From: Kitasatospora sp. NBC_00240
GTDB taxonomy: Bacteria > Actinomycetota > Actinomycetes > Streptomycetales > Streptomycetaceae
Direction: 5' to 3'
DNA: 64,000 bases
Assembly (NCBI RefSeq): GCF_026342405.1
Contig: NZ_JAPEMU010000001.1
Coordinates: 7,006,001 to 7,070,000 of the forward strand
Positions within the stretch are counted from its first letter, which is position 1, and each line of letters opens with the position of its first letter. The notes below the pieces were generated by a model. It was not told the origin of the DNA and ran no database searches. It saw only the letters and a program-made list of their open reading frames with translations. Below, piece after piece: positions 21,290 through 29,474 of this stretch. Position numbers and translations under genes: made by a program.

Positions 21290-22279
21290 CTACCCGGCCT
21301 CGCCCGCGCGGAAGGCGCGCCGGTACGCGGCGGGTGTGGTGCGCAGGGCCTCGTGGAATCGCCGCCGCAGGTTGACGGCCGAGGAGAGGCCGACCCGGCG
21401 CGCGATGGTCTCCACGGGCAGGTCGGTCTCCTCCAGCAGGGCCCGGGTGGCGGCGAGCCGCCGGTCCAGCAGCCAGCGTCCGGGACTGATGCCCAACTGC
21501 TCGGTGAAGCGCCGGGTCAGCGTGCGGGCCGAGACCTGGGAGCGGACCGCCATCTCGGCGACGCTGACCGGCTGGTCCAGCCGCCCGCCCAGCCAGTCCA
21601 GCAGCGGGGCCAGCGAATCGGCGACCGGTCCGGAGGTGGGCAGTTCGGCGTACTGCAGCTGGCAGCCCTCGCGGTGCGGCGGCATCACCATCTGCCGGGC
21701 GATCCGCATCGCGTACGCGGCGCCCTGGTCGGTGCGCACCAGGTGCAGGCAGAGGTCCACGCCGGCCGCCGATCCGGCGCTGGTGGCGACGTCGCCGTGG
21801 TCCACGTAGAGCACCGCGGGGTCGACCCGGACCCGCGGGAACCGGGCGGTGAGCTCGGCGGCCCTGGCCCAGTGGGTCGCGGCCCGCCGGCCGTCCAGCA
21901 GGCCGGCGGCGGCGAGCACGAAGGCACCCGAGCAGATGCCGACGATCCGCGCGCCGCGCAGGTGCGCCCGGCGGACCGCCGCGACCACCGCCGGCGGCAC
22001 CTCCGCGTCGGCCGGCTGCTCCCAGCCGGGCACCAGCATGGTGTCCGCACGCTCCAGCGCGTCCAGTCCCGCCGCGACCAGCAGGTCGTAGCCGACCCGG
22101 GTGCGCACCGGGCCGGGGTGCTCGGTGCAGACCTCGAAGGCGTAGCGGGCGGGGATCGCCGGGCCGTGGTCGCCGAACACCTCGGTCGCGCAGGCCAGCG
22201 GGAAGGTCGACTGCGGGGGCTGCAGCAGGGCCACGACCCGGTGCGGCGCCAGGGGCTTCGGCAGCGGACGAGGCGTCAT
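21290..22279 (-). CDS. GlxA-type AraC-family regulator (DJ-1/PfpI plus HTH)
   Basis: A 329-residue regulator. Residues about 10-180 form a class-I glutamine-amidotransferase-like (DJ-1/PfpI) domain with VVALLQPPQSTFPLACATEV and GICSGAFVLAAAGLLDG, where the Cys sits at the usual elbow. A C-terminal AraC HTH pair (about 220-320) contains VSARTLTRRFTEQLGISPG and LVEETDLPVETIARRVGLS-like sequence ending SAVNLRRRFHEALRTTPAAY. ATG 22279 is favoured; ATG 22300 would add seven residues. It is divergent from an MFS exporter gene, which it may control. Confidence 0.9.
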   Translation of the reverse strand: MTPRPLPKPLAPHRVVALLQPPQSTFPLACATEVFGDHGPAIPARYAFEVCTEHPGPVRTRVGYDLLVAAGLDALERADTMLVPGWEQPADAEVPPAVVAAVRRAHLRGARIVGICSGAFVLAAAGLLDGRRAATHWARAAELTARFPRVRVDPAVLYVDHGDVATSAGSAAGVDLCLHLVRTDQGAAYAMRIARQMVMPPHREGCQLQYAELPTSGPVADSLAPLLDWLGGRLDQPVSVAEMAVRSQVSARTLTRRFTEQLGISPGRWLLDRRLAATRALLEETDLPVETIARRVGLSSAVNLRRRFHEALRTTPAAYRRAFRAGEAG

Positions 22280-22350
22280 GGCGTGAAAGTACCCCATCAT
22301 GTCGTTCCGGACACTGGGGTGATCGATTGGTCCAGACCACCATCGATACC

Positions 22351-23661
22351 GTGACCACCGCGCAGAGCCAGACCCGGCAGGCCCGGGCCCGAATCCCGTC
22401 CGCCCGGCCCCCACTGTGGGACCGGCGCTTCACCCTCTACTTCACCGCCCGCGCCGTCTCGCTGGTCGGCGACGCGATGATGCCGGTGGCCGCCGCGCTC
22501 GCCGTCGGCGCGCTCTACGGGATCTCCGGGGTCGGCGCCGTCCTCGGCGTCTGGACCGGGACGGTCGTCGTTTTGGTCCTGTTCGGCGGGGTGCTCGCCG
22601 ACCGGATCGGGGCCCGCCGGATGATGGTCGGCGCGGACCTCGCGCGGGTGCTCACCCAAGGTGTCCTGGCCGCCGCGTTCTTCGCCGGGGCGCCGCCGTT
22701 CTGGCTGCTGGTGACCATGGCGGCACTGGCCGGCGCCGCCACCGCGATGTTCCAGCCCGGCGTGAACGGAATGGTCCCGCTGGTGGCCCGTGAACCGCAC
22801 CGGGCCAACGCCACGCTCAAGGTGGCCGACGCCCTCGCCCAACTGCTCGGCCCGGCCCTGGCGGGCCTGCTGATCGCGCTGACCGGCGCCGGGACGGTGT
22901 ACGCGATCGACGGCGGCACCTTCCTGCTCAGCGCCCTGTGCCTGTCGCTCATCCGGTTCGCCCCCGCCGACACGCCCGCGGACGCCCCGACCGACGCCGA
23001 CCCCGCTGCCCACAGCGGTGGTTCCCTCCGCCGGGATCTGCGCCAGGGCTGGCAGGAGTTCCGTGCCCGCACCTGGATGTGGGCGGTGATCCTGATCTGG
23101 ATGGGCTACGGCGTGCTGCTCTTCGGCCCGCTGGTACCCCTCAGCTCGGCACTGGTCGGCGCCCGGCTCGGCCCGAACGCCTACGGCCTCGCGGTCTCCT
23201 TCCTCGGCGTCGGGACGGTCCTCGGCGGCCTGCTGGCCCTCCGGGTGCGCCCGGCCCGGCCGCTGGCTGCCGGCACGGCGGCGATGGCGCTGTACACCGT
23301 GCTGCCACTCTGCGTGGCGCTGGGTGCGAACCTGCCGGTGCTGCTCGCCTGCCACGTCCTCGGCGGCGGCGCCTGGGCGTTCTGGTCGGTGATGTGGGCG
23401 ACCAGCGTGCAGACCCACACCCCGCCGGCGGTGCTCAACCGCGTCACCGCGTACGAGCTGGCCGGCTCGGTCTCCGGGATCGCCCTCGGCCAGATCCTGG
23501 CCGGGCCGGCCACCGCACTGGCCTCCCCGGCGCGGCTGCTGCTGGTCTCGGCGGGCGCCTGCCTGGCGGGCTGCGTGGCACTGTTCGCGACCCCGGCCAT
23601 CCGCGGACTGCGGCGGGCCGCTCCCGCGGAGGACGGCGGGCCGGTGAGTCACCGAAGGTGA
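22351..23661 (+). CDS. MFS transporter (EntS-like exporter)
   Basis: A polytopic protein of about 436 residues with roughly 12 membrane segments. The N-terminal signature reads FTLYFTARAVSLVGDAMMPV and the loop 2-3 motif GGVLADRIGARRMMVGADLA, typical of the DHA3-type MFS efflux group. GTG 22351 is in frame and lies 72 bases from the divergent regulator; a TTG at 22327 would add eight residues. No clear ribosome site precedes either, so the transcript may be leaderless. It probably exports a small molecule and is likely controlled by the adjacent GlxA-type regulator. Confidence 0.87.
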   Translation: MTTAQSQTRQARARIPSARPPLWDRRFTLYFTARAVSLVGDAMMPVAAALAVGALYGISGVGAVLGVWTGTVVVLVLFGGVLADRIGARRMMVGADLARVLTQGVLAAAFFAGAPPFWLLVTMAALAGAATAMFQPGVNGMVPLVAREPHRANATLKVADALAQLLGPALAGLLIALTGAGTVYAIDGGTFLLSALCLSLIRFAPADTPADAPTDADPAAHSGGSLRRDLRQGWQEFRARTWMWAVILIWMGYGVLLFGPLVPLSSALVGARLGPNAYGLAVSFLGVGTVLGGLLALRVRPARPLAAGTAAMALYTVLPLCVALGANLPVLLACHVLGGGAWAFWSVMWATSVQTHTPPAVLNRVTAYELAGSVSGIALGQILAGPATALASPARLLLVSAGACLAGCVALFATPAIRGLRRAAPAEDGGPVSHRR

Positions 23662-23764
23662 TGAAGTTGTCACATTCCGCTGCTGAAGACCTTCGGCGAA
23701 CAGTACGCTGACGATCTGTCAGCCGATCACCGCACGGCGTCTGCCGCCACCACCGGAGTGAGCC

Positions 23765-24853
23765 ATGACCGGTCGCAAGCCCGCCACCCCGCCCGCCACC
23801 CCGCCCGCGCCCCCGTCGCCGCCGCTGCGGGCCAGCGCCGGATCGGTCTTCGGCGGCCTGGTCCGCCGCACCCGGGAGGCGAGGGGGATGTCGCAGGGTG
23901 ACGTGGCGAAGCTGATCCCGTGCAGCCGCCCCCACCTCACCCGGGTCGAGTCCGGCACCCGGGTGCCCCAGCGCAACTTCGTGACCGCCTGCGACCGGAT
24001 CTTCGGCACGGGCAGCGAACTGCTGGAGATCTGGGAGGAGATCGACTGGTACGTGCCGGTGGAGCATCCGGACTGGTATCAGCGATTCGTCCGGGCCGAG
24101 GCCCAGGCGACCGTGATCCAGGAATACAACTGTGCGTGGATCTCCGGTCTGCTGCAGACCGAACGCTACATGCGTGCGCTCTTCTCGTTTCGTCAGTCGG
24201 ACGGCGGGGCGGAACTTGTGGAACAGCGCGTGGCGGCACGACTGGACCGTCAGCGACGGCTCGACGAGGCTGACCCGCCACTGTTCCTGATGGTGCTGGC
24301 CGAGGCGACCGTACGTCAGGTGGTGGGCGGGCCGGAGGTGATGTACGAACAACTGCAGCACCTGCTTGACCTTGGGCGGCGTCCCAACGTCGTGATCCAG
24401 ATCGCACCCTTCGGTCTCGGCGCCCGGGTCCCGTTCGACGGCTTCGCCGCCGTTGTCGTATTCCCCGACGGCAAGCGCCGGTTCTACTCTGAGAGTGCCG
24501 ACCGCGGCCACTTCATCGAGAACCCGCACGAGGTCCAGCGCTTTCAGAGGTCCTTCGATCAACTGCGGGCCGATGCCCTGTCGGCACCCGAGTCGGCGAT
24601 CCTGATCCAGTCCGTAATGAGAGGACTTCGAAACGTGGCTACCACGGAGACCGACCTGTCCGTCGCATCCTGGCGGAAGGCTTCCTACAGTGGCGGGAAC
24701 GGCGGCTCTTGTGTCGAGGTCGCCGACAACTTCCCCGGCCTGGTGCCCGTCCGGGACTCCAAGGACCCGGACGGTCCTGCGTTGGTGTTCCGCGCGGAGG
24801 CCTGGTCGTCGTTCGTCGACGCCGTGAAAGCGGGTGGCTTCCCGGCTGCTTGA
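23765..24853 (+). CDS. HTH-DUF5753 regulator fused to DUF397
   Basis: A 362-residue protein in one frame. After a Pro-rich N-tail, residues about 28-85 form an XRE-type HTH (RTREARGMSQGDVAKLIPCS; RVESGTRVP). Residues about 95-280 are the DUF5753 ligand-like domain (AQATVIQEYNCAWISGLLQT; GRRPNVVIQIAPFG). Residues about 300-357 form a DUF397 domain (ASWRKASYSGGNGGSCVEVA; PVRDSKDPDGPALVF). In streptomycetes these are normally two adjacent genes, as in whiJ- and abaA-like loci. An internal GTG at 24635, preceded by GAGAGGA at a good spacing, could also release DUF397 alone. A strong hairpin overlaps the 3' end. Confidence 0.9.
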   Translation: MTGRKPATPPATPPAPPSPPLRASAGSVFGGLVRRTREARGMSQGDVAKLIPCSRPHLTRVESGTRVPQRNFVTACDRIFGTGSELLEIWEEIDWYVPVEHPDWYQRFVRAEAQATVIQEYNCAWISGLLQTERYMRALFSFRQSDGGAELVEQRVAARLDRQRRLDEADPPLFLMVLAEATVRQVVGGPEVMYEQLQHLLDLGRRPNVVIQIAPFGLGARVPFDGFAAVVVFPDGKRRFYSESADRGHFIENPHEVQRFQRSFDQLRADALSAPESAILIQSVMRGLRNVATTETDLSVASWRKASYSGGNGGSCVEVADNFPGLVPVRDSKDPDGPALVFRAEAWSSFVDAVKAGGFPAA

Positions 24854-24871
24854 GCCCGGGAAGCCACCCGC
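24830..24871. terminator. Strong bidirectional terminator overlapping the 3' end of the HTH-DUF397 gene
   Basis: A perfect 16-bp stem: GCGGGTGGCTTCCCGG (24830-24845) with CCGGGAAGCCACCCGC (24856-24871) and a 10-base loop containing the TGA. It serves two converging genes. Confidence 0.85.
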
Positions 24872-24884
24872 CCCCGGGGGGGGG

Positions 24885-26111
24885 TCAGGCGGCCTTGACC
24901 AGGGTGGTCCAGCGGATCCGGGTGCCGCACAGGGAGACCAGCCCGGCCGAGACGGCGACGGCCCCCATGCCCCAGACCAGGCTGCTGCCGCCGGCGATGA
25001 AGCCGATCAGGGCGGGGCCGGCCAGCAGGCCGACCGTCCCCATCGCGGCGACCAGGGAGAGCGCCTCCGGGCCCTGCCGGGCGGCGGCCACGTAGACGCA
25101 GGGCGTGACGGCCGCGACACCCAGGCCCACGCAGGCGAAGCCGATCAGCGCGGGGACCACGCCGCCGACCAGCAGGGCGGCGGCCAGGCCGGCCCCGGCG
25201 AGGGCGGCGCCGGCGACCACGATCCGGCCGTCGCCGAAGCGGGCGCGCCAGCCGTCGGCGAAGATCCGGGCGAGCACCATCATCCCGGACACCATGGCGA
25301 TGCCCAGCGGTGCGACCCCGGGCGAGGCCTCGGCGACGTCCTTCATGTAGAGGGTGGACCAGTCGTTCATGGCGCCCTCGGTCACGGTGCCGAACACCAT
25401 GGCGAGGCCCATCCAGAGGACGGCCCGGGACGGCAGCGAGAGCCGGCGCCCGCCCTTCGCCGGCTGCTCGCCGGCCGGCTGGTCGTCGATGGGCGCAGCG
25501 TCCGCCTGCGGCTCGTCCTGCGCGGGCGCCGCCCCGGCCGCCCGGTCCTCGGTGAGCAGGCCGCCCTGGGTCAGCCCGACCGCGAGCACCAGCAGCACGG
25601 CGGCCACCCCGAAGTGCAGGGCCAGCGAGGAACTGAACGCGTTGACGCCCGAGGCGAGCAGCGCGGCGGTCAGCGAGCCGGCGCTGAAGGTGGCGTGGAA
25701 CCTCGCCATCACGGTGCGCTCGTACGCGACCTCCAGGGCGGCGCCCTGCGCGTTCATGGCGACGTTGAGGAAGCCCACCGCCACGCCGTCCAGGCAGATG
25801 AGCAGCAGGGTGACGGGGTAGTTCGGGGCCACCGCCAGCAGCAGCAGGACCACGACCAGCGCCGCTGCCGAGACCAGCGACAGCAGCCGGGAGCCCAGGC
25901 GCTTCATCACGGTCGGCACCAGCGGGAAGGACGCCACCGCGCCTGCGCCGCCCGCCATCAGCAGCAGGCCGACCTGTGCCTCGTTGAGGTCCAGGTGGGC
26001 CTTCAGCGCGGGCAGCCGCGACACCCAGGTGGCGTACTGGAAGCCGAGGAAGAGGAACAGGGCGGCGATGGCCACCTGGGCTCTGCGGAAGGGAACTTGG
26101 ATGCTGGACAT
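24885..26111 (-). CDS. MFS transporter (last gene of the decarboxylase/dioxygenase cluster)
   Basis: A 408-residue MFS protein with 12 predicted membrane segments (AAVIAALFLFLGFQYATWVS-like first helix; GLLLMAGGAGAVASFPLVPT; GTVGLLAGPALIGFIAGGSS). It has the look of the YbjJ/fucose-permease-like group, and the central loop is charged and Pro/Ala-rich. The start ATG 26111 lies 81 bases after the GNAT stop, so it can belong to the same transcript as the genes at 26193-30677 and would be the export or uptake component. The actual substrate is unknown. Confidence 0.85.
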   Translation of the reverse strand: MSSIQVPFRRAQVAIAALFLFLGFQYATWVSRLPALKAHLDLNEAQVGLLLMAGGAGAVASFPLVPTVMKRLGSRLLSLVSAAALVVVLLLLAVAPNYPVTLLLICLDGVAVGFLNVAMNAQGAALEVAYERTVMARFHATFSAGSLTAALLASGVNAFSSSLALHFGVAAVLLVLAVGLTQGGLLTEDRAAGAAPAQDEPQADAAPIDDQPAGEQPAKGGRRLSLPSRAVLWMGLAMVFGTVTEGAMNDWSTLYMKDVAEASPGVAPLGIAMVSGMMVLARIFADGWRARFGDGRIVVAGAALAGAGLAAALLVGGVVPALIGFACVGLGVAAVTPCVYVAAARQGPEALSLVAAMGTVGLLAGPALIGFIAGGSSLVWGMGAVAVSAGLVSLCGTRIRWTTLVKAA

Positions 26112-26192
26112 GTGTGATTCAGCCCTACTCGGTCTTTCGCTGGTGACCCGTGCAGCGGATCGCTGGTACTGCCGTGCCCCGGCCGGGGCGGT

Positions 26193-26690
26193 CTACAGGG
26201 CCTTGGACATGTAGACCGCGTCCGTGCCGTAGCTCTCGGGGAGGGCGACCTCGGCATGGGTGTCGAACCCGAGCCGGCGCCAGAGGATGTGGCTGCGCTG
26301 GACGGCCACCATGGAGATCCGGTCGAACCCCTGCGACCGCGCCTCCTGCTCGATCTGCCGGACGAAGTGCGGCGACAGCCCCCGCGCCCGCAGCTCCTCG
26401 GTGATCACGAAGTCGTGCGCGTGCAGGTTCTCCGACTCGAAGCGGGAGGCCTCCGTCAGGGTCAACTCCGGGCATTCGCCGCGCGGGTAGGGCAGGGCCA
26501 GCAGGTAGCCGCCGAACCGTCCCTCGTGCTCCAGCACGAAGCAGGTGGACGGTGAGACGCTGCCCCGGGACCGCAGCACCTCCCGCCCCTCGGAGAGGCC
26601 GCTCGTGGCGTAGGCGCGCTCCTCCAGCGCCACCACCTCGTCCCAGTCGTCCTCCACCAGCGGGCGCAGCCGGATGCTGTCATCGGCCAT
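26193..26690 (-). CDS. GNAT-family N-acetyltransferase
   Basis: A 165-residue acetyltransferase starting MADDSIRLRPLVEDDWDEVV. The acetyl-CoA site is degenerate but recognisable in the region ITEELRARGLSPHFVRQIEQ, followed by FDRISMVAVQRSHILWRRLG, the typical GNAT beta-strand end. ATG 26690 overlaps the end of the DUF6271-type gene by 11 bases and has GGACGGG eight bases upstream; a GTG at 26699 is an alternative. Tight overlap implies co-expression. A role in N-acetylating an amine made by the clustered decarboxylase is an attractive inference but unproven. Confidence 0.87.
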   Translation of the reverse strand: MADDSIRLRPLVEDDWDEVVALEERAYATSGLSEGREVLRSRGSVSPSTCFVLEHEGRFGGYLLALPYPRGECPELTLTEASRFESENLHAHDFVITEELRARGLSPHFVRQIEQEARSQGFDRISMVAVQRSHILWRRLGFDTHAEVALPESYGTDAVYMSKAL

Positions 26691-28032
26691 GGCCGGCACC
26701 CGTCCCCTCGAACGCGGCCGGGCCGACGGCCCGGCTCGCGGCGACCAGCGGTGCCCAGGCCTCGATCAGCGCGGCGAAGGACTCGATGTCCGCCTGCGCC
26801 TCGTCCAGCAGCCGTTCCCGCAAGGGCAACAGGTGATCCGCGAACTCCGCGTACTTTCCACCGAGTTGCCGGTACCGCTGGTCGACGACGGCCAGCCGGC
26901 GGACGTTCTGCGCGCGGTCGGCCCCGGCGACGTTCCGGGCGAACCCGGCGATCTCGCCGGCCCGGACGTGGTGCTGCTCGTCCAGCAGATCCGGCCCGGC
27001 CGCCTCCAGGTCGACGTAGACGGGGTGGAAGTAGAGCATCGACAGCAGGAACTTCACGAACCGCAGCTGGTAGGCGACGAAGCCGGCGCCGGTCCGCCGC
27101 TCCGCGGTGTAGTAGTTGACGATGTGCCGGTTGTGCACCACCGCGGGCAGCGGGGCGTGCCGGACCACGTGCAGCAGGAAGTAGTCGCTGCCGATGGTGT
27201 CGGTCGCGGGCGGCAGCGGGACCCGCTCGTACAGCTCGCGGTCGAAGCCGATGTTGCACATGTCGAGGCGCCAGATGTCGGGGACGTCCAGCACCGAGCG
27301 GTCAGCCGTGAAGGGCTCGGTGCCGGCGCCGACGAACGACTCCTGGACCAGCTCCCCGATCTCCTCCGCGGACCACTCGGGCGGGGCCCACAAGCTGACC
27401 ACGTCGTGGTAGACGGCGGGGTCCAGCTCCTTGATCTCGCTGACGTCCACCGACAGTTCACCCACGAAGGAGCCGCCGACCATGGACACCGGCTTGCCGC
27501 CATGCGCCTGGTCCAGGGCGTTCTCGGTGACGCCGGCGGCCGCCTCGGCGCCGGTCCGGCCGAGCGAGAGCAGCTCGTGGTGGATCGGGAAGACCGGTTC
27601 GCCGTCCAGCGTCTGGTAGCCGCTGTCGGAGTCCCGGCGGTGGATCGAGTCGCAGCCGAGGGCGGCGGCCAGCAGGAACGCCCGGTTGGTGCAGGCGCCG
27701 TAGGAGACGGCGCCCGGGAGCATCAGGTCGAGCAGTCGCCCGGGGTCGGGGAGGCCGGCGCGTCCGATCGCCGCCCGGAGGAACTCGCGCTGCGCCGCCT
27801 CGTCCAGGTGGTGCACGATCACGTTGGGCACGGCGGGGAGTTCGCGGACGGCCTTGGTGTGCTCGGCGAAGCTCGACGGGTCGGCGGAGTCGAGGATCAG
27901 CAGTCGGACCTCGACGCCGAACTCCCGTGCGGCGTAGGCGGCTTCCTCGCCGATGTCGGCGATGGTGCCGGTGCAGGCCCGGTTGGTGGGCAGCGTCAGG
28001 CAGATCCTGCGCGGGGCGCCGTGGGGGCTCAT
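26680..28032 (-). CDS. DUF6271-type protein, possible GT-A-like enzyme
   Basis: A 450-residue cytoplasmic protein that I associate, from memory, with the DUF6271 family of streptomycetes. It starts with RRICLTLPTNRACTGTIADI and a strand VRLLILDSADPSSF, then GAVSYGACTNRAFLLAAALG, and near residue 130 HRRDSDSGYQ. Opening beta-strand, Asn-Arg-Ala motif and a D-x-D-like triplet resemble the nucleotide-sugar binding half of GT-A glycosyltransferases; this is inference. The C-terminal half is helical, with DIWRLDMCNIGFDRELYERV and GSDYFLLHVVRHAPLPAVVH. ATG 28032 overlaps the dioxygenase stop (ATGA), showing translational coupling. The biochemical role is unknown. Confidence 0.75.
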   Translation of the reverse strand: MSPHGAPRRICLTLPTNRACTGTIADIGEEAAYAAREFGVEVRLLILDSADPSSFAEHTKAVRELPAVPNVIVHHLDEAAQREFLRAAIGRAGLPDPGRLLDLMLPGAVSYGACTNRAFLLAAALGCDSIHRRDSDSGYQTLDGEPVFPIHHELLSLGRTGAEAAAGVTENALDQAHGGKPVSMVGGSFVGELSVDVSEIKELDPAVYHDVVSLWAPPEWSAEEIGELVQESFVGAGTEPFTADRSVLDVPDIWRLDMCNIGFDRELYERVPLPPATDTIGSDYFLLHVVRHAPLPAVVHNRHIVNYYTAERRTGAGFVAYQLRFVKFLLSMLYFHPVYVDLEAAGPDLLDEQHHVRAGEIAGFARNVAGADRAQNVRRLAVVDQRYRQLGGKYAEFADHLLPLRERLLDEAQADIESFAALIEAWAPLVAASRAVGPAAFEGTGAGHGR

Positions 28033-29060
28033 CGGGCGGACTCCGTCCCGTGCCAGGGGTTGAGGCCCAGCAGCTTCTTGCCGAGGTCGTCGAGTTCGGC
28101 GGTGCCGTAGCGGAGGGACTCGTGCTGGACGGCGTCGCCGACCAGGGTGCGGTTCCAGTCCGGGGTGCTCAAGGTGTACCAGGAGTTGATCCGCGAGCGG
28201 CGCATCTCCTCGTGCTCCTCCAGCGCGGGCATCATCGAGAGGTACTGGACCGCCCGGACGCCGCCGTCGGAGATGTTGCGGGCCACGCCGTGGGCCAGCG
28301 CGCCGTTCCAGATCAGCAGGTCGCCGGCGGACAACTCCGGCCGTACCACCGGGTATTCGTCCCGGTCGACGGCCGGGCGGATCGGGTCGCGGTCGGCCGG
28401 CTGGCCGAGCTTCCACTCGTCGAAGCGGCGGAACAGTTCGGGGTTGCACTGGAACCCGCCCCGGTCGGGCGCCGTGTCGTTGAGCGCGATGATGCCCTGG
28501 ACGCGCTGCGGGACCACGCCGAGGGTGCTGTCGATGTCCCAGTGCAGTTCGATGTCGAACCCGGTGTCGGTGGGTTCGATCAGCGCGCGGTCGCGGTTCC
28601 TGATGTTCGGCGGGTTGAGGTTGAGCCGGTCGAGGGTGACCCAGAGCTCCTCGCAGTCCCAGACGTCGACGAAGGCGTCGTAGACACGGCGGCTCTGGCG
28701 GCTGTCCCAGAGCAGCTGGTGGTGGTACGCCTCGACGAAGCCGTAGACGTGCAGGTGCCGGTCCAGCTCGTCGCGGTAGGGCCGCTCCTCGTACCAGGTG
28801 TCCGGGCGGTCCGGGTCGATGCCCTGGAACTCCCAGGTGAAGTCGAGCAGTCGCTTCGCGGCCTCGGCGGGGATCGCCTCCTTGACCACGACGTAGCCGT
28901 AGGTCTGCCAGAAGGCGAGGTCCTCCTCGGAGAGCACCCGCAGGGGCTGCGTCTTGCGGATCTCCCTCAGCGGTGTCTGCGCGAGGTACGACTCGCCGTC
29001 CGTACTGAAGTACGGGCGGCCGGTCGCGGCGCGGTGGAGGTAGGGGTCGGTGGTCGGCAT
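28029..29060 (-). CDS. Phytanoyl-CoA dioxygenase-like Fe(II)/2-oxoglutarate oxygenase
   Basis: A 343-residue PhyH-family enzyme, predicted to hydroxylate a small molecule with O2 and 2-oxoglutarate. The iron triad is visible: His173 and Asp175 in ELHWDIDSTLG, and distal His257 in WNGALAHGVARN; Arg269 in GVRAVQYLSM is placed to bind 2-oxoglutarate. The N-terminal FWQTYGYVVVKEAIPAEAAK is the typical PhyH opening. ATG 29060. Its stop overlaps the next gene. It sits 414 bases downstream of the decarboxylase gene, so it may have its own promoter. The substrate is probably an intermediate of the same cluster, which is inference. Confidence 0.88.
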   Translation of the reverse strand: MPTTDPYLHRAATGRPYFSTDGESYLAQTPLREIRKTQPLRVLSEEDLAFWQTYGYVVVKEAIPAEAAKRLLDFTWEFQGIDPDRPDTWYEERPYRDELDRHLHVYGFVEAYHHQLLWDSRQSRRVYDAFVDVWDCEELWVTLDRLNLNPPNIRNRDRALIEPTDTGFDIELHWDIDSTLGVVPQRVQGIIALNDTAPDRGGFQCNPELFRRFDEWKLGQPADRDPIRPAVDRDEYPVVRPELSAGDLLIWNGALAHGVARNISDGGVRAVQYLSMMPALEEHEEMRRSRINSWYTLSTPDWNRTLVGDAVQHESLRYGTAELDDLGKKLLGLNPWHGTESAR

Positions 29061-29474
29061 GCGGGTAGCTCCAGGCCCAGATGGGTGGTCGGTGGGGTCG
29101 AGGGGGCGCCGGCCGGCTCGCGGGACCGCGCTGCCGGGCGGGTGGTGGATCGGCGGGTGGTGGATCGGCGATGGCGGCCCGGCGGCGCTGGACGGTGGTT
29201 GGGGAACGGTGCGGCCCGGGCCTCAGGACGGTCGTGAATTCCGGCCGACGCATTTGGCGCCGAGCCTGCGGCGGCGGGTCGGGAACTCTCCCGTCCGGCC
29301 GGGCCGGTCGTCCAGGGACGGTTCGGCCGGGGTTATCGGGACCGGGGCCCCCGCGGTTCTCCGGCGGCCTCCCGAGAACGCTCCGGGGAATTGTTCCGGG
29401 TCAATACGAAAACCGCCGCAGCCGTATCCCCGGGCGTTTTCGGGGACGCGCCGTAACCGGCCGTGTCTTTCGGG
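29061..29474. other. Intergenic gap between decarboxylase and dioxygenase genes
   Basis: No gene can be supported here. The left 220 bases are G-rich low-complexity sequence with a 13-base direct repeat (GGTGGTGGATCGG-like, near 29145-29168). The right part is relatively AT-rich around 29395-29455 and contains minus-strand TTGACC (complement of 29400-29405), a possible -35 box for the dioxygenase transcript. Confidence 0.5.
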
